DNA of 64,000 nt, taken from positions 1-64,000 of the forward strand of contig JBOGGU010000139.1 of the NCBI GenBank assembly GCA_050744085.1, read 5' to 3'. Source of the stretch: JAVKSL01 sp050744085. GTDB lineage: Bacteria; Actinomycetota; Acidimicrobiia; Acidimicrobiales; JAJPHD01. Every line of letters begins with the position of its first letter. Positions within the stretch are counted from its first letter, which is position 1. Below the pieces are notes generated by a model that was not told the DNA's origin, did no database searches, and was given only the letters and a program-made list of their open reading frames with translations. Below, one piece after another: positions 15,372 through 23,427 of this stretch. A program made the position numbers and the translations under genes.

Positions 15372-15758
15372 ATGTCGAAGTGGCTCACCCAAGCCTGGCT
15401 CGATGAGACACGGGACATGTCCGCCAGCCAGCCCGAGCGTCCGGGAGCCACGGTGCGCATGCAGTACGTCGTGACCGGTGGCCCCGACGGTGACATCAGC
15501 TACTACTGGGTGCTAGAGGACGGCAGGCTCCTCGAGTCTGCGCTGGGGGAGCTCGCCGACGCAGAGGTCACCCTCACCGAGGTCTACGAGGACGCGATGG
15601 CAATACAGCAGGGGGACCTGGACGCCAACGCAGCGTTCATGCAGGGCAAGATCAAGGTGACCGGCAACATGGGCAAGCTGATGGCCCTGCTTCCCATCAC
15701 GAACTCGCCCGAGTACAAGGCCCTCCAGGTCGAGATCGCTGCGATGACGGAGTACTGA
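15372..15758 (+). CDS. SCP2 sterol-binding-domain protein
   Basis: 128 residues from the ATG at 15372, preceded by GGGAGG. It has the SCP2 fold pattern: an N-terminal helix with WLDE, then TVRMQYVVTGGPDGDISYYWVLEDGR, ADAEVTLTEVYEDAMAIQQGDLDANAAFMQGKIKVTGNM. The last motif, a lipid-tunnel helix with GKIKVTG(D/N), is highly typical. It probably binds a lipid or acyl ligand; no enzyme activity is implied. TAGGCT (about 15,329) may be its -10, this time with a leader. Confidence 0.88.
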   Translation: MSKWLTQAWLDETRDMSASQPERPGATVRMQYVVTGGPDGDISYYWVLEDGRLLESALGELADAEVTLTEVYEDAMAIQQGDLDANAAFMQGKIKVTGNMGKLMALLPITNSPEYKALQVEIAAMTEY

Positions 15759-15773
15759 GCGCCGAGGGGACGC

Positions 15774-15803
15774 GACAACGCCGGCCCTTGGGCCGGCATT
15801 GTC
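15774..15803. terminator. Bidirectional terminator-like hairpin
   Basis: GACAA, one mismatch, then GCCGGCCC (15780-15787), a 2-nt loop and the exact complement GGGCCGGC, a mismatch and TTGTC. It lies between two converging genes (stop at 15758, stop at 15831). There is no U tract, which is common for actinobacterial hairpins. Confidence 0.7.
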
Positions 15804-15830
15804 AGCTGTGCTGAGGTTTCTCGGTGCAGG

Positions 15831-16691
15831 TCAGACCTGGCCGGTGTAGTAACTCGTCATGGCCGCATTACCCGTTGGGTTGAACGAGACGGGGTTCCCG
15901 CTCGAGTCCTGGATGCCCGGGTACTTGCCGAGCACGTAGTACAGGATCGCCGCATGCTGCATCTCGACTGGCTGGATGCTGGCCGCCAGCGCTATGCCCT
16001 GGGGGCTGGTGACCACTGTCGAGCCGACCTGGTAGGTCTGCGCGGCGGTGTTCTCCAGCTGGAGCGCCAGCTCGAGCAGCTTGACCAAGTTGCCCGAGTT
16101 GCTGATCGCGGTGAGCCGAGCGGCGACCTTGGCGTCGCTGGTGGGGCCTTGGCTTATACCGGTGGTCACCTTGGGCTTCTTGGCGGCCACCAGGATCGCG
16201 TTCCAGGCGTCGGCGTGCTGTTGGTGCTGGGTCTTGGCGATGAGGGCAAAGTTGGTGGCGGCCTTGGGGATGTTGCCGAACTTGTTGGCGATCACCGCGT
16301 TCGCGGCGTTGTTGTACGTGGTGACGGCCTGGTTCTCCACGGCGGTGGCCAGGGCGGTCACAGCCAGGTCGGTTTTCAGGGTCATGGCGGTGGTGGTGGG
16401 CGGGCCGGTGCTGGTGGTGTTGCCACCGTTACCTGTGGTGCTGCCACCGCACGCGGCCAGGGCGAGGCCGCCAGCCACTGCTCCTGCTCCCAAGAGGAAC
16501 GTGCGCCTGCCCAGACGGCGGCTGGCGAGGCCCTCCTCGGCAGCTACCTCCTCGTGTACGGACTCGAGCATCCACGCATCGGCCTCGGCCATGGCCGGGA
16601 CCGCTACGTCGTTGTTCAACTCGTCGAGGTCATCGACCATCGTCTGGAGCTCGGCATTGGATATCTGGATCTCGTTGGTCTGCTTGCTCAC
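15831..16691 (-). CDS. TAT-exported ferritin-like lipoprotein
   Basis: 286 residues; GTG at 16691 with AAGGAG 7 nt upstream. An N-terminal acidic cytosolic stretch of ~60 residues precedes a twin-arginine signal GRRTFLLGAGAVAGGLALAAC (Arg pair 62-63) ending in a lipobox Cys at 81. The secreted part is a four-helix ferritin-like domain (PF13668 type): TALATAVENQAVTTYNNA, KTQHQQHADAWNAI, LLELALQLENTAAQTY and PVEMQHAAILYYVLG supply the usual Glu/His residues. It overlaps the next paralogue by GTGA. Function of this family is unsettled; metal storage or a stress role at the cell surface is inferred. Confidence 0.85.
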   Translation of the reverse strand: MSKQTNEIQISNAELQTMVDDLDELNNDVAVPAMAEADAWMLESVHEEVAAEEGLASRRLGRRTFLLGAGAVAGGLALAACGGSTTGNGGNTTSTGPPTTTAMTLKTDLAVTALATAVENQAVTTYNNAANAVIANKFGNIPKAATNFALIAKTQHQQHADAWNAILVAAKKPKVTTGISQGPTSDAKVAARLTAISNSGNLVKLLELALQLENTAAQTYQVGSTVVTSPQGIALAASIQPVEMQHAAILYYVLGKYPGIQDSSGNPVSFNPTGNAAMTSYYTGQV

Positions 16692-17608
16692 TTGACGGCT
16701 CCTTGGGTCTTAGGGGCAGCGCTCATGGTCGGGTAGAAGGCGGTCGGGAAGGCGACGGCGCCGGCGTTGCCGGGCAGCGCAGTGTCGTTCGCGACGATGG
16801 CACTGAGCGTGGTCGGCAGCGCGATGAGGTTGGCCTTGCCGTCGGAGAGCAGCAGTCCCACTGCGCGAAGGACAGCCACGTGCTGGGCCTCGACACCCAT
16901 GATGCTGGCTATGAGCTGCTTGGCGTGGCTGTCGTTGAGCTGGGCCATATCGTTGGTGTAGGTCTCGGCCGCCACGTTCTCCAGGGTCTCGGCGAGGCTC
17001 ACCACGGCGGCCGTGGCCGCGGCCGTCGACATCCCACTGAGGGAGGCGACTGCCTTGTTCACCACCGGCACGTAGGTGGGGTCAGCGCTGTTCTGCGCCT
17101 TGCCTCCCAGGCCAGTGGTCACGGAGTTGAAGGCGGCCAGGTGGTCGGAGTGCTGCTTCTTGGTGGCCATGGCGAAGGCGGTGACGACCTTGTTGGCCGA
17201 GCTGCCTCCGATGTAGGGAAGGGTGAGGGCCTTGGTGTAGGTGTTGATCGCCAGCACCTCGATCGAAGCGGCCGTCTGCAGGATCATGATGTCGCTCTGG
17301 GTGGAGCCCGCAGCGTACGCCGGTGCGGCGAAGAGGCCGAGCAGCGCTGCACCGATCCCGCTCGCAGCCACCAGGCCACCAGCGCCTGCGATGGTCTTGG
17401 ACAGGCCGTCCCAGCGGTTGGCACGCACCTCGTTGACGTCGAGCTGCTCTACCTCTCCGTGGGCACGCGCCTCTTGGCCGACCTCCACAAAGGCTGCCAT
17501 GGGCTCCTTGATTGCCACCATGGCATCGCTGTGAATGTCCTGGGACTGCTCGAGCAACGGCTTGAACAGCCCGTCATCGAGAAGTTGATCGTCGATCACT
17601 GTGAACAT
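16688..17608 (-). CDS. Ferritin-like domain protein, exported paralogue
   Basis: 306 residues; paralogous to its downstream neighbour and translationally coupled to it. A ~65-residue acidic N-terminus is followed by a hydrophobic signal (TIAGAGGLVAASGIGAALLGLFAAPAYA, about residues 72-99) with AYA cleavage. It lacks the Arg pair and lipobox. Helices carry TAASIEVLAINTYTKAL, TKKQHSDHLAAFN, LAETLENVAAETY and GVEAQHVAVLRAVGLL. AGGAGG lies only 1 nt before the ATG at 17608 but 10 nt before a GTG at 17599, so GTG may be the true start. It lies divergently beyond the cupredoxin and SigK genes and may share their regulation. Confidence 0.83.
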   Translation of the reverse strand: MFTVIDDQLLDDGLFKPLLEQSQDIHSDAMVAIKEPMAAFVEVGQEARAHGEVEQLDVNEVRANRWDGLSKTIAGAGGLVAASGIGAALLGLFAAPAYAAGSTQSDIMILQTAASIEVLAINTYTKALTLPYIGGSSANKVVTAFAMATKKQHSDHLAAFNSVTTGLGGKAQNSADPTYVPVVNKAVASLSGMSTAAATAAVVSLAETLENVAAETYTNDMAQLNDSHAKQLIASIMGVEAQHVAVLRAVGLLLSDGKANLIALPTTLSAIVANDTALPGNAGAVAFPTAFYPTMSAAPKTQGAVK

Positions 17609-17678
17609 CCCTCCTGTGGATGGCTATTGGTATGTGGAAAATTTGATGGTCTGTGGCTCGGTCCGCGCAGCTTCGGAA

Positions 17679-18125
17679 TCAGCTTACGACGAGCGCCCCC
17701 AGCATAAACGGGTGGATTGTGCAGTCATAGTAGTAAGTGCCCGCCTTGGTCGGCGCCTTGAACGTCTTGGTTGCCCCTCCGGCGATGTCACCGGTGTTGA
17801 ACGCCCCAGACGGGTTGATCGCCGTGAAGGTGTGAGTCACAGCGTCGACGTTGTGGACGGTGACGGTCGAGCCAGGGCTCACAGTGTCTGGGCACTGCAG
17901 GAACGTGAAGCCCTTGATCATGATGCTCTGCGACGTGGCGGGGCTGCCGCCGCTGCAGCCCTTCGTCGGTGATCCTCCCCCTGTGCCGCCGCCTGTGCCT
18001 CCGGGGCTGGCGGTGCTCACGTTGGTGGGCCCTGGCGGGGTGCTCTTCGCCGAGCAGGCACTGAGCCCGAGGGCAAGCGCCGGCAGGACGATAGCGATGG
18101 TCAAGGCTGGAACACGACTGCGCAA
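17679..18125 (-). CDS. Lipoprotein cupredoxin (plastocyanin-like)
   Basis: 148 residues from a TTG at 18125, which follows AGGAGAGAAG. The signal ALTIAIVLPALALGLSAC is a lipoprotein signal (Cys24). After a Gly/Ser/Thr linker comes a type-1 copper domain with His98 (VTHTFTA), Cys135, His138 and Met141 (YYYDCTIHPFM), the complete ligand set. It is probably a surface-anchored electron carrier or copper scavenger. Longer upstream frames are Arg-rich and lack a ribosome site. It is divergent from the SigK/RskA pair and near the two ferritin-like genes. Confidence 0.85.
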   Translation of the reverse strand: MRSRVPALTIAIVLPALALGLSACSAKSTPPGPTNVSTASPGGTGGGTGGGSPTKGCSGGSPATSQSIMIKGFTFLQCPDTVSPGSTVTVHNVDAVTHTFTAINPSGAFNTGDIAGGATKTFKAPTKAGTYYYDCTIHPFMLGALVVS

Positions 18126-18413
18126 CGATCTTCTCTCCTGTATTCGGCGGCGGGCGACCAGAAGGCGCTCACGACCTTCTTCGACACTGAGCTGCCTCCC
18201 GGATGGGACAGGGCTTGCGCAGGCCGAGGCTTGGGCGCAGGCGAGCCCACGCGGGCCCACGCGGGCCAGGGTACACTACTTAGCGCCAGGCTGCGAATGC
18301 GGGCGCTAGCATCCAGGGGGCACGCCAGCTCCGGATGCTGGTGTGATGCCCGCTGAGCCGATCAAGCCATTGACGAGAGGCGGACTCCCTGGTGAGAGCC
18401 GGTGAGAGCTGAC

Positions 18414-18983
18414 ATGCTCGACTTGAGAGAGTCGAGCGACGCCAACTTGGTGGTCGCGATCGGCCGGTGGAACGAGGATGCCCTCGCCGAGGCCTACCGC
18501 CGACATGCTGGTGCGGTGTATGCGCTCGCCCAAAGGGTCCTGCGGGAGGCGTCGGTTGCCGAGGACGTGGTCCAAGAGGTCTTCCTGCGGCTGTGGGACC
18601 ATCCCGAGAAGTTCGATTCCGAGAGGGGTTCGCTGCGCTCCTACCTGCTGGCCCAGGCGCACGGTCGGGCAGTGGACGCCCTGCGCTCGGACACCTCCCG
18701 GCGACGGCGTGAGGAGCGCGACGCGAGGGACGCCGCTAGCGCCGGCTACGACCTGGAGCTCGAGGTCTGGGATCTCACAGTGGCCGACCAGGTCAAGGAC
18801 GCGGTTGCCGAGCTGCCCGCTCAGGAGCGCCGGGCCATCGAGCTGGCCTACTTCGGGGGCCACACCTATCGCGAGGTGGCCGACTTGCTCGAGCAGCCGG
18901 AGGGCACGGTGAAGAGCCGTATCCGCTCGGGGCTCAAGCGCATGCGGGCCTCCTTGGCTGCCGCAGGGGTGAGCGTGTCATGA
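18414..18983 (+). CDS. sigK: ECF sigma factor, SigK type
   Basis: 189 residues from the ATG at 18414 (a GTG at 18402 is the alternative). Region 2: AEAYRRHAGAVYALAQRVLREASVAEDVVQEVFLRLWDHPEKFD. Region 4: VAELPAQERRAIELAYFGGHTYREVADLLEQPEGTVKSRIRSGLKRMR. The downstream gene is a RskA-type anti-sigma overlapping by ATGA, the standard SigK/RskA arrangement. In mycobacteria SigK controls secreted proteins and is redox sensitive; the adjacent exported cupredoxin and ferritin-like proteins are plausible regulon members here (inference). Confidence 0.85.
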   Translation: MLDLRESSDANLVVAIGRWNEDALAEAYRRHAGAVYALAQRVLREASVAEDVVQEVFLRLWDHPEKFDSERGSLRSYLLAQAHGRAVDALRSDTSRRRREERDARDAASAGYDLELEVWDLTVADQVKDAVAELPAQERRAIELAYFGGHTYREVADLLEQPEGTVKSRIRSGLKRMRASLAAAGVSVS

Positions 18984-19876
18984 TCAAGCCGCTCAGCCAT
19001 AGCGATTACGAGGAGCTGCTCGGGGCCTACGCCCTGGACGCCACAGACGTTGCAGAGACCGCGGCTGTCGAGCTCCACCTGAGGGAGTGCCCTCGCTGTC
19101 GTGACGAGGTGGCCCGCCACCGGGAAACCGCGGCCCTACTCGGTCACGCTGGGGCAACGGCCCCCGAGGGGCTGTGGGACCGGATCGCGGGGAACCTTAG
19201 GGAGGCCCCTCCGGCACTGGCCCTTGTGCGGGCGCCCAAGCCGGGGCCCTTGGCGGCTCCAGGTGCGACGCCACCCGCAGCCGGCGTGGCGCCTTCGGGC
19301 GTGGCGCCTTCGGGCGTGGCGCCTTCCGGCGTGGCGCCGCCCATGGCGGTCCTCAGGTGGGGCGCCAAGGCGGGCCCCGGGGCGCCGGCTGGTAGACGCC
19401 GCCGGGTGGGTGTGCGGCCTGTCGTAGCCCTCGTCAGCGCCGCCGCGATCGTCATAGGGATCCTGGGTTTCGAGCTGAGCAGCCTCCAGGGCCAGGTGAG
19501 CCAAGTTCGCTCCTCCCTGAGCGGGGGGACGATCCAGCGCTTGGCAACCGTTGCCCTCGGCATCCCAGGGCGCGAGACGGTGAACTTGCGATCGGCGAAC
19601 CAGGGCTTGGCGTCAGCGGTCATTACCCCGGACGGGCAGGGCTACCTCGTCGACGCGAAGCTCCCTCAACTTCCCTCCACGGAGACCTATCAGCTCTGGG
19701 GCCTCTTGGGTGGCAAGGCCATATCTCTCGGTCTGCTCGGGACCTCGCCTGCTCAGGCATCGTTCCATGTTGCGTCTGGCCAGTTGACCGAGCTGATGAT
19801 CACGGTCGAGCGGGCGGGTGGGGTTCAGCTGCCCGACAACTCGGCAGTCGTCTCGGGTACACCGATAGCCGACTAG
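18980..19876 (+). CDS. rskA: RskA-family anti-sigma factor
   Basis: 298 residues. The cytosolic N-terminus has the zinc anti-sigma motif HLRECPRC (His33, Cys37, Cys40). It is followed by a Pro/Ala linker with four in-frame GVAPS-type repeats encoded by a 15-nt tandem repeat (about 19,282-19,336), one membrane span (PVVALVSAAAIVIGILGF, about residues 148-167), and an extracytoplasmic RskA C-terminal domain (VNLRSANQGLASAVITPDGQGYLVDAKLP ... YQLWGLLGG). It sequesters SigK at the membrane until regulated proteolysis releases it. The repeat length may vary between strains. Confidence 0.88.
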   Translation: MIKPLSHSDYEELLGAYALDATDVAETAAVELHLRECPRCRDEVARHRETAALLGHAGATAPEGLWDRIAGNLREAPPALALVRAPKPGPLAAPGATPPAAGVAPSGVAPSGVAPSGVAPPMAVLRWGAKAGPGAPAGRRRRVGVRPVVALVSAAAIVIGILGFELSSLQGQVSQVRSSLSGGTIQRLATVALGIPGRETVNLRSANQGLASAVITPDGQGYLVDAKLPQLPSTETYQLWGLLGGKAISLGLLGTSPAQASFHVASGQLTELMITVERAGGVQLPDNSAVVSGTPIAD

Positions 19877-19904
19877 GGCACCTGTGGCCCAAATGAGCGG
19901 CGAC

Positions 19905-20756
19905 CTATCCCCCGGTAATCGCCAGACGGCGCAAATCCCTGTAGGTCACCAGGACGAAGCCTGCTCGCTCGAGCAGGATCGGCAGGGAGCGGTCTCGCAC
20001 CAACAGCTCCGCGTCGTCCACCCTCGCCGCCCAGCGGGGATCCAGGGCTCGGAGCTCAGGTGTGTCGGCCGCGGGCCTGAGTGAGATCTCGGTGACGCCC
20101 GGTCGCGGGTCGGCCAGGATTCGCTCGACTGCCCTACGGCTGCCGGGCCCCCGGGGAACCACCAGGTGATCCGGGAACACCAGACCCTCGTCGGCCGCCA
20201 GCTTGCGGAATGGGAAGCCGATGTATCGCTCCGTAGCTGCGCCCGAGAGTCGGATCGGCAGGGCAAGCTCGGCAGCCAGCTCCACGTACACGCTGAAGAA
20301 CTCGGGTCGCAGCGCCAGGGCCCCGAGGTGTGTGTCCAAGTGGCTGACGTCGAAACCCCAGTAGATGGCGCGCTCGACCTGAGCGCGGCACTCCCGCGTC
20401 ACCTCGTCCAGGTCGGCGTGCTCCCACACGTCGGTGACCGTGCGCGGAAAGCCGCCGTCGCCGTCCAGCAACGAAGGCGCATGCGTGATCGGCCCCCACC
20501 TGTAGAGGTCGTGCTCGGCATTGACAGTTAGGTGCACCCCCACGTCCTCGCCACGGTATCGCGAAGCCGCTTCCCGGGCCCAGGGACCCGGGACCATCAG
20601 TCCCGCGCTGGTGGCGAGACCCTGGCGGACCGCCTCGTACACGCCCACGTTGGCGGCATGGCTGGAGCCAAGGTCGTCGCAAGAAAGGATCAGGAGCCGC
20701 GCGTCCGGGCTGTATCCCAGCCGCTCGGCGAGGGTTGGCGCGCTCCCCGAGGTCAC
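19905..20756 (-). CDS. ChbG/HpnK (YdjC)-family carbohydrate deacetylase
   Basis: 283 residues. Motifs: LLILSCDDLGSSHAANVGVYEA (metal-binding Asp pair), GVHLTVNAEHDLYRWGPI (His), and VSHLDTHLGALALRPEFFSVYVELA (His pair). These match the YdjC/ChbG family, metal-dependent deacetylases acting on N-acetyl sugars or related amides. The GTG at 20756 is preferred: TACGCT (20770-20765 on this strand) lies 8 nt upstream, a leaderless layout. Substrate unknown. Confidence 0.87.
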   Translation of the reverse strand: MTSGSAPTLAERLGYSPDARLLILSCDDLGSSHAANVGVYEAVRQGLATSAGLMVPGPWAREAASRYRGEDVGVHLTVNAEHDLYRWGPITHAPSLLDGDGGFPRTVTDVWEHADLDEVTRECRAQVERAIYWGFDVSHLDTHLGALALRPEFFSVYVELAAELALPIRLSGAATERYIGFPFRKLAADEGLVFPDHLVVPRGPGSRRAVERILADPRPGVTEISLRPAADTPELRALDPRWAARVDDAELLVRDRSLPILLERAGFVLVTYRDLRRLAITGG

Positions 20757-20764
20757 AAGGCCCA

Positions 20765-20770
20765 AGCGTA
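20765..20770 (-). promoter_or_regulatory. Leaderless -10 box TACGCT
   Basis: Read on the minus strand, TACGCT is 8 nt before the GTG at 20756 of the deacetylase gene. No Shine-Dalgarno is present. Confidence 0.45.
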
Positions 20771-20808
20771 CCCACGAGTCCGCCCGGCGCGCAGGCGGCG
20801 CGTGGCGC

Positions 20809-20994
20809 TCAGGCGGCCTGCCGACGGCCGGGGTCTGTTCCCACGGGCGTGGCTGGGTCCCGGCTGGCAGACGCGCCGGCCAGGCGTAGCGCTTCCCGGG
20901 CCCGCGCGATCCCTTGGCGCCCTACGGCTTTGATGTGCTCGTCGAGTCCCCAGTTGGTCTCGTCGGGGTCGATCAGGGTCAGTTGAGATTCCAT
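20809..20994 (-). CDS. Conserved small hypothetical protein
   Basis: 61 residues: MESQLTLIDPDETNWGLDEH, then IKAVGRQGIARAREALRLAGA and a disordered tail. The helix with alternating Ala/Arg is typical of small actinobacterial proteins of unknown function. The ATG is 6 nt after CATACT, a -10-like box, with no Shine-Dalgarno. Not coupled to the deacetylase gene downstream. Confidence 0.6.
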   Translation of the reverse strand: MESQLTLIDPDETNWGLDEHIKAVGRQGIARAREALRLAGASASRDPATPVGTDPGRRQAA

Positions 20995-21111
20995 GGTGAC
21001 AGTATGACAAGGGGGTGTGACACTCAACTTTGGAGGCAGGCATCCCCGAGGAAGAGCACCCGGTCAGCTGCCTGTGTGACCGGTAGGCCCGGTCTGTGAG
21101 ACACTGGGCGG

Positions 21112-22062
21112 ATGCTCGCTTCTGTAGGGGTAGGGGACGTGATCGGGATTGTCATCGCATGCGTTGCGGTGCTGACGATCTTCGTGGTGCCGAGCGTGGT
21201 GAAGGTGGTCACTGAGTACGAGAGGGCTGTGTTCTTTCGGTTCGGCAGGGTCCGGCCCACGGCCAAGGGGCCTGGCATCGTGACCCGGATTCCCGTGGTG
21301 GACCGCGTTGTGAAAGTCGACCTCCGCATCGAGGTGGTCGACATCCCCCCCCAGGCGGTGATCACCTCGGACAACGTCACCGTCTCGGTAGACGCAGTCG
21401 TCTACTTTCAGGTCATCGAGCCGATCAAGGCGATCATCGGCGTGGACAACTTCCGCCTCGCCAGCCAGCGCCTGGCAATGACCAGCTTGCGTTCGATCAT
21501 CGGCCGTCACCAGCTCGACGACGTGCTGGCTCACCGAGACAAGGTCAACACCGAGCTACGCGCGACGATCGCCCAGTCCACCCAGGCATGGGGGGTCGAG
21601 GTGCGCCAGGTCGAGATCCGGGATGTGAGCCTGCCCGAGTCGATGCAGCGTGCAATGGCCCGCCAAGCCGAAGCCGAGCGTGAACGCCGGGCCAAGGTGA
21701 TCGGGGCGACTGCCGAGCTGGAGGCGAGCCGCGAGCTCGCAGAGGCGGCCGACCGGCTGAGCGCCAGCCCGGGCGCCCTCCAGCTCCGAACCCTCCAGAC
21801 GCTCGCCGAGGTGGCCGTGGAGCGAAACTCCACCATGGTCTTCCCGATCCCGATCGAGCTGCTCAACGCCTTCAAGTCCCTCGGCCAGCTAGCAGCCGGC
21901 GCCACCCCGGACAGGTCCACCGGCCCTGCCCCAGCCTCAGGTCCAAGCCCAAGCCCCTCTCCAAGCCCAAGCCCCTCTCCAGGCCCAGCCTCGGCCCGGC
22001 CCGCGGAACCCGCCCCGCTCCAGCCGCCGCCCGTTGCCACGGCCGAAGGACAGGGTCCTTGA
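21112..22062 (+). CDS. Slipin (SPFH/band-7 stomatin-like membrane protein)
   Basis: 316 residues. N-terminal membrane hairpin (VIGIVIACVAVLTIFVVPSVV), then the SPFH domain: VVTEYERAVFFRFGRV, GPGIVTRIPVVDRVVKVDLR, and SVDAVVYFQVIEP. A coiled coil with ERERRAKVIGATAELEASRELAEAADRL is diagnostic of bacterial slipins. The C-terminal tail is a low-complexity Pro/Ser repeat. Slipins oligomerise in membrane microdomains and are often paired with NfeD; no NfeD is seen here. A second, more divergent SPFH gene lies at 44.9 kb. Confidence 0.92.
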   Translation: MLASVGVGDVIGIVIACVAVLTIFVVPSVVKVVTEYERAVFFRFGRVRPTAKGPGIVTRIPVVDRVVKVDLRIEVVDIPPQAVITSDNVTVSVDAVVYFQVIEPIKAIIGVDNFRLASQRLAMTSLRSIIGRHQLDDVLAHRDKVNTELRATIAQSTQAWGVEVRQVEIRDVSLPESMQRAMARQAEAERERRAKVIGATAELEASRELAEAADRLSASPGALQLRTLQTLAEVAVERNSTMVFPIPIELLNAFKSLGQLAAGATPDRSTGPAPASGPSPSPSPSPSPSPGPASARPAEPAPLQPPPVATAEGQGP

Positions 22063-22069
22063 CGCACTG

Positions 22070-22918
22070 ATGTCGAGCCAAAACCCCGAGCCCTCTGAAG
22101 CCACCGTGCCCCTCGACGCCCCCGACGACCCGGCGGCGCTGAAGTGGTTTCACTCCATCGACCTGGGTGACGGGGTGGTCACTGCTGGCAACAAGTCCGT
22201 CCAGGTCCTGGCCCGGGAGGTCGAAGCGCTGAACCTTCCAGACCTTGCAGGCAAGAGCGTGCTGGACATCGGGGCGTGGGATGGCTACTTCTCCTTCGAG
22301 GCGGAGCGCCGTGGCGCCGCCAGGGTCGTCGCCCTGGACCACTATGCCTGGGCGGTGGACCAAGCCCTCCAGGAGCGCCGCACGAGCGAGCGGGTAGCGA
22401 GGGGGGAGTCGTTGCCGTCATGGGACCAGGATCCGGAGCTGTGGCGGCCCGATACCCTTCCTGGTCGGGCCGGGTTCGACCTCGCGCGGCGCCGGCTCGG
22501 GAGTCACGTGGAGCCGGTGGTGGGTGACTTCATGACGATGGAGCTCGAATCCCTGGGGACGTTCGACGTGGTCCTGTTCCTCGGGGTGCTGTATCACCTA
22601 AGGGACCCGGTGCTGGCGTTGCGGCGCTTGGCGCAGCTCACCGGCGGCATGGCAATCATCGAGACCGTGTGCATGGTGGTGCCGGGCTGGGAGCACCATT
22701 GCCTTTGGGAGTACTTCGAGGGGGCAGAGCTCGACGGTGACCCCAGTAACTGGTGGGCTGTGAACGCAGCGGGCCTTGGGGCGATGGCGCGCACTGCAGG
22801 CTTCTCGGCGGTCCGACTCAAGGGGCACCCCGCCCTCCACGATCCTCCCAACCCCGGCTATGACCTGCACTACGGCCGGGCCGTCATGCACGCCGACGCC
22901 CCCCTGAGGACGGCATAG
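22070..22918 (+). CDS. Class I SAM methyltransferase, CmoB-like (DUF1698)
   Basis: 282 residues from the ATG at 22070. SAM site: LAGKSVLDIGAWDGYFSFEAERRGAARVVALDHY (motif I and the acidic loop). FDVVLFLGVLYHLRDPVLALRRL follows, exactly the CmoB/DUF1698 motif. E. coli CmoB carboxymethylates tRNA U34, but many actinobacterial members act on other substrates, often in glycan or natural-product clusters. It begins 8 nt after the slipin stop and is probably co-transcribed. Confidence 0.85.
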   Translation: MSSQNPEPSEATVPLDAPDDPAALKWFHSIDLGDGVVTAGNKSVQVLAREVEALNLPDLAGKSVLDIGAWDGYFSFEAERRGAARVVALDHYAWAVDQALQERRTSERVARGESLPSWDQDPELWRPDTLPGRAGFDLARRRLGSHVEPVVGDFMTMELESLGTFDVVLFLGVLYHLRDPVLALRRLAQLTGGMAIIETVCMVVPGWEHHCLWEYFEGAELDGDPSNWWAVNAAGLGAMARTAGFSAVRLKGHPALHDPPNPGYDLHYGRAVMHADAPLRTA

Positions 22919-22935
22919 GAGGATGGCATAGCCCA

Positions 22936-23427
22936 GTGGGCCCGAACCGCATCCGCAACTGTCCAGCTCCGCACCGGGGTCGCGTGGCCAGCGCGCTTGT
23001 GGCAACGCTGCTGGCCGGGAGCACCCTCCTCGCAGCGTGTGGGGGCGCGAGCCGCTACGCCAGCCCACTGGCAGCCGCGAAGGCCTTGGTGCACCACGGC
23101 TTCGCTTGCACGAACCTTGTCAGCCTGCCCACCAACCTCCTCGCTGGCGACGTGGCCCAGGCAGGCAAGTGCCAGATCCTCAAGGCCCCAGGGCGGACCA
23201 GCGCCGACCTGAACGTGACGGGGGGTATCGACGTCACTTTCTACGTGCTGAAGCCGAACGCCAACCCCTCGGCCATGGCCGACCAGCTCTTCCATCAGGA
23301 CCAGGCAGAAGCTGCCTACGGTTCCAACTGGGTAGCCGAAGGCAGCGCCCAGGTCTTCTTGGGTCTGGCCAAGGCCCTGGGGGGCAGCTACCCCCCCGAC
23401 GAGCAGGCAGTCATGGCTCCGACGTGA
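22936..23427 (+). CDS. Putative lipoprotein of unknown function
   Basis: 163 residues, GTG start. Signal VASALVATLLAGSTLLAACGG ends in a lipobox with Cys35. The mature part is small, has two or three Cys and no recognised domain. It is likely surface-anchored. It follows the methyltransferase by 17 nt and its 3' end overlaps the convergent reductase gene by 17 nt. Confidence 0.7.
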   Translation: MGPNRIRNCPAPHRGRVASALVATLLAGSTLLAACGGASRYASPLAAAKALVHHGFACTNLVSLPTNLLAGDVAQAGKCQILKAPGRTSADLNVTGGIDVTFYVLKPNANPSAMADQLFHQDQAEAAYGSNWVAEGSAQVFLGLAKALGGSYPPDEQAVMAPT

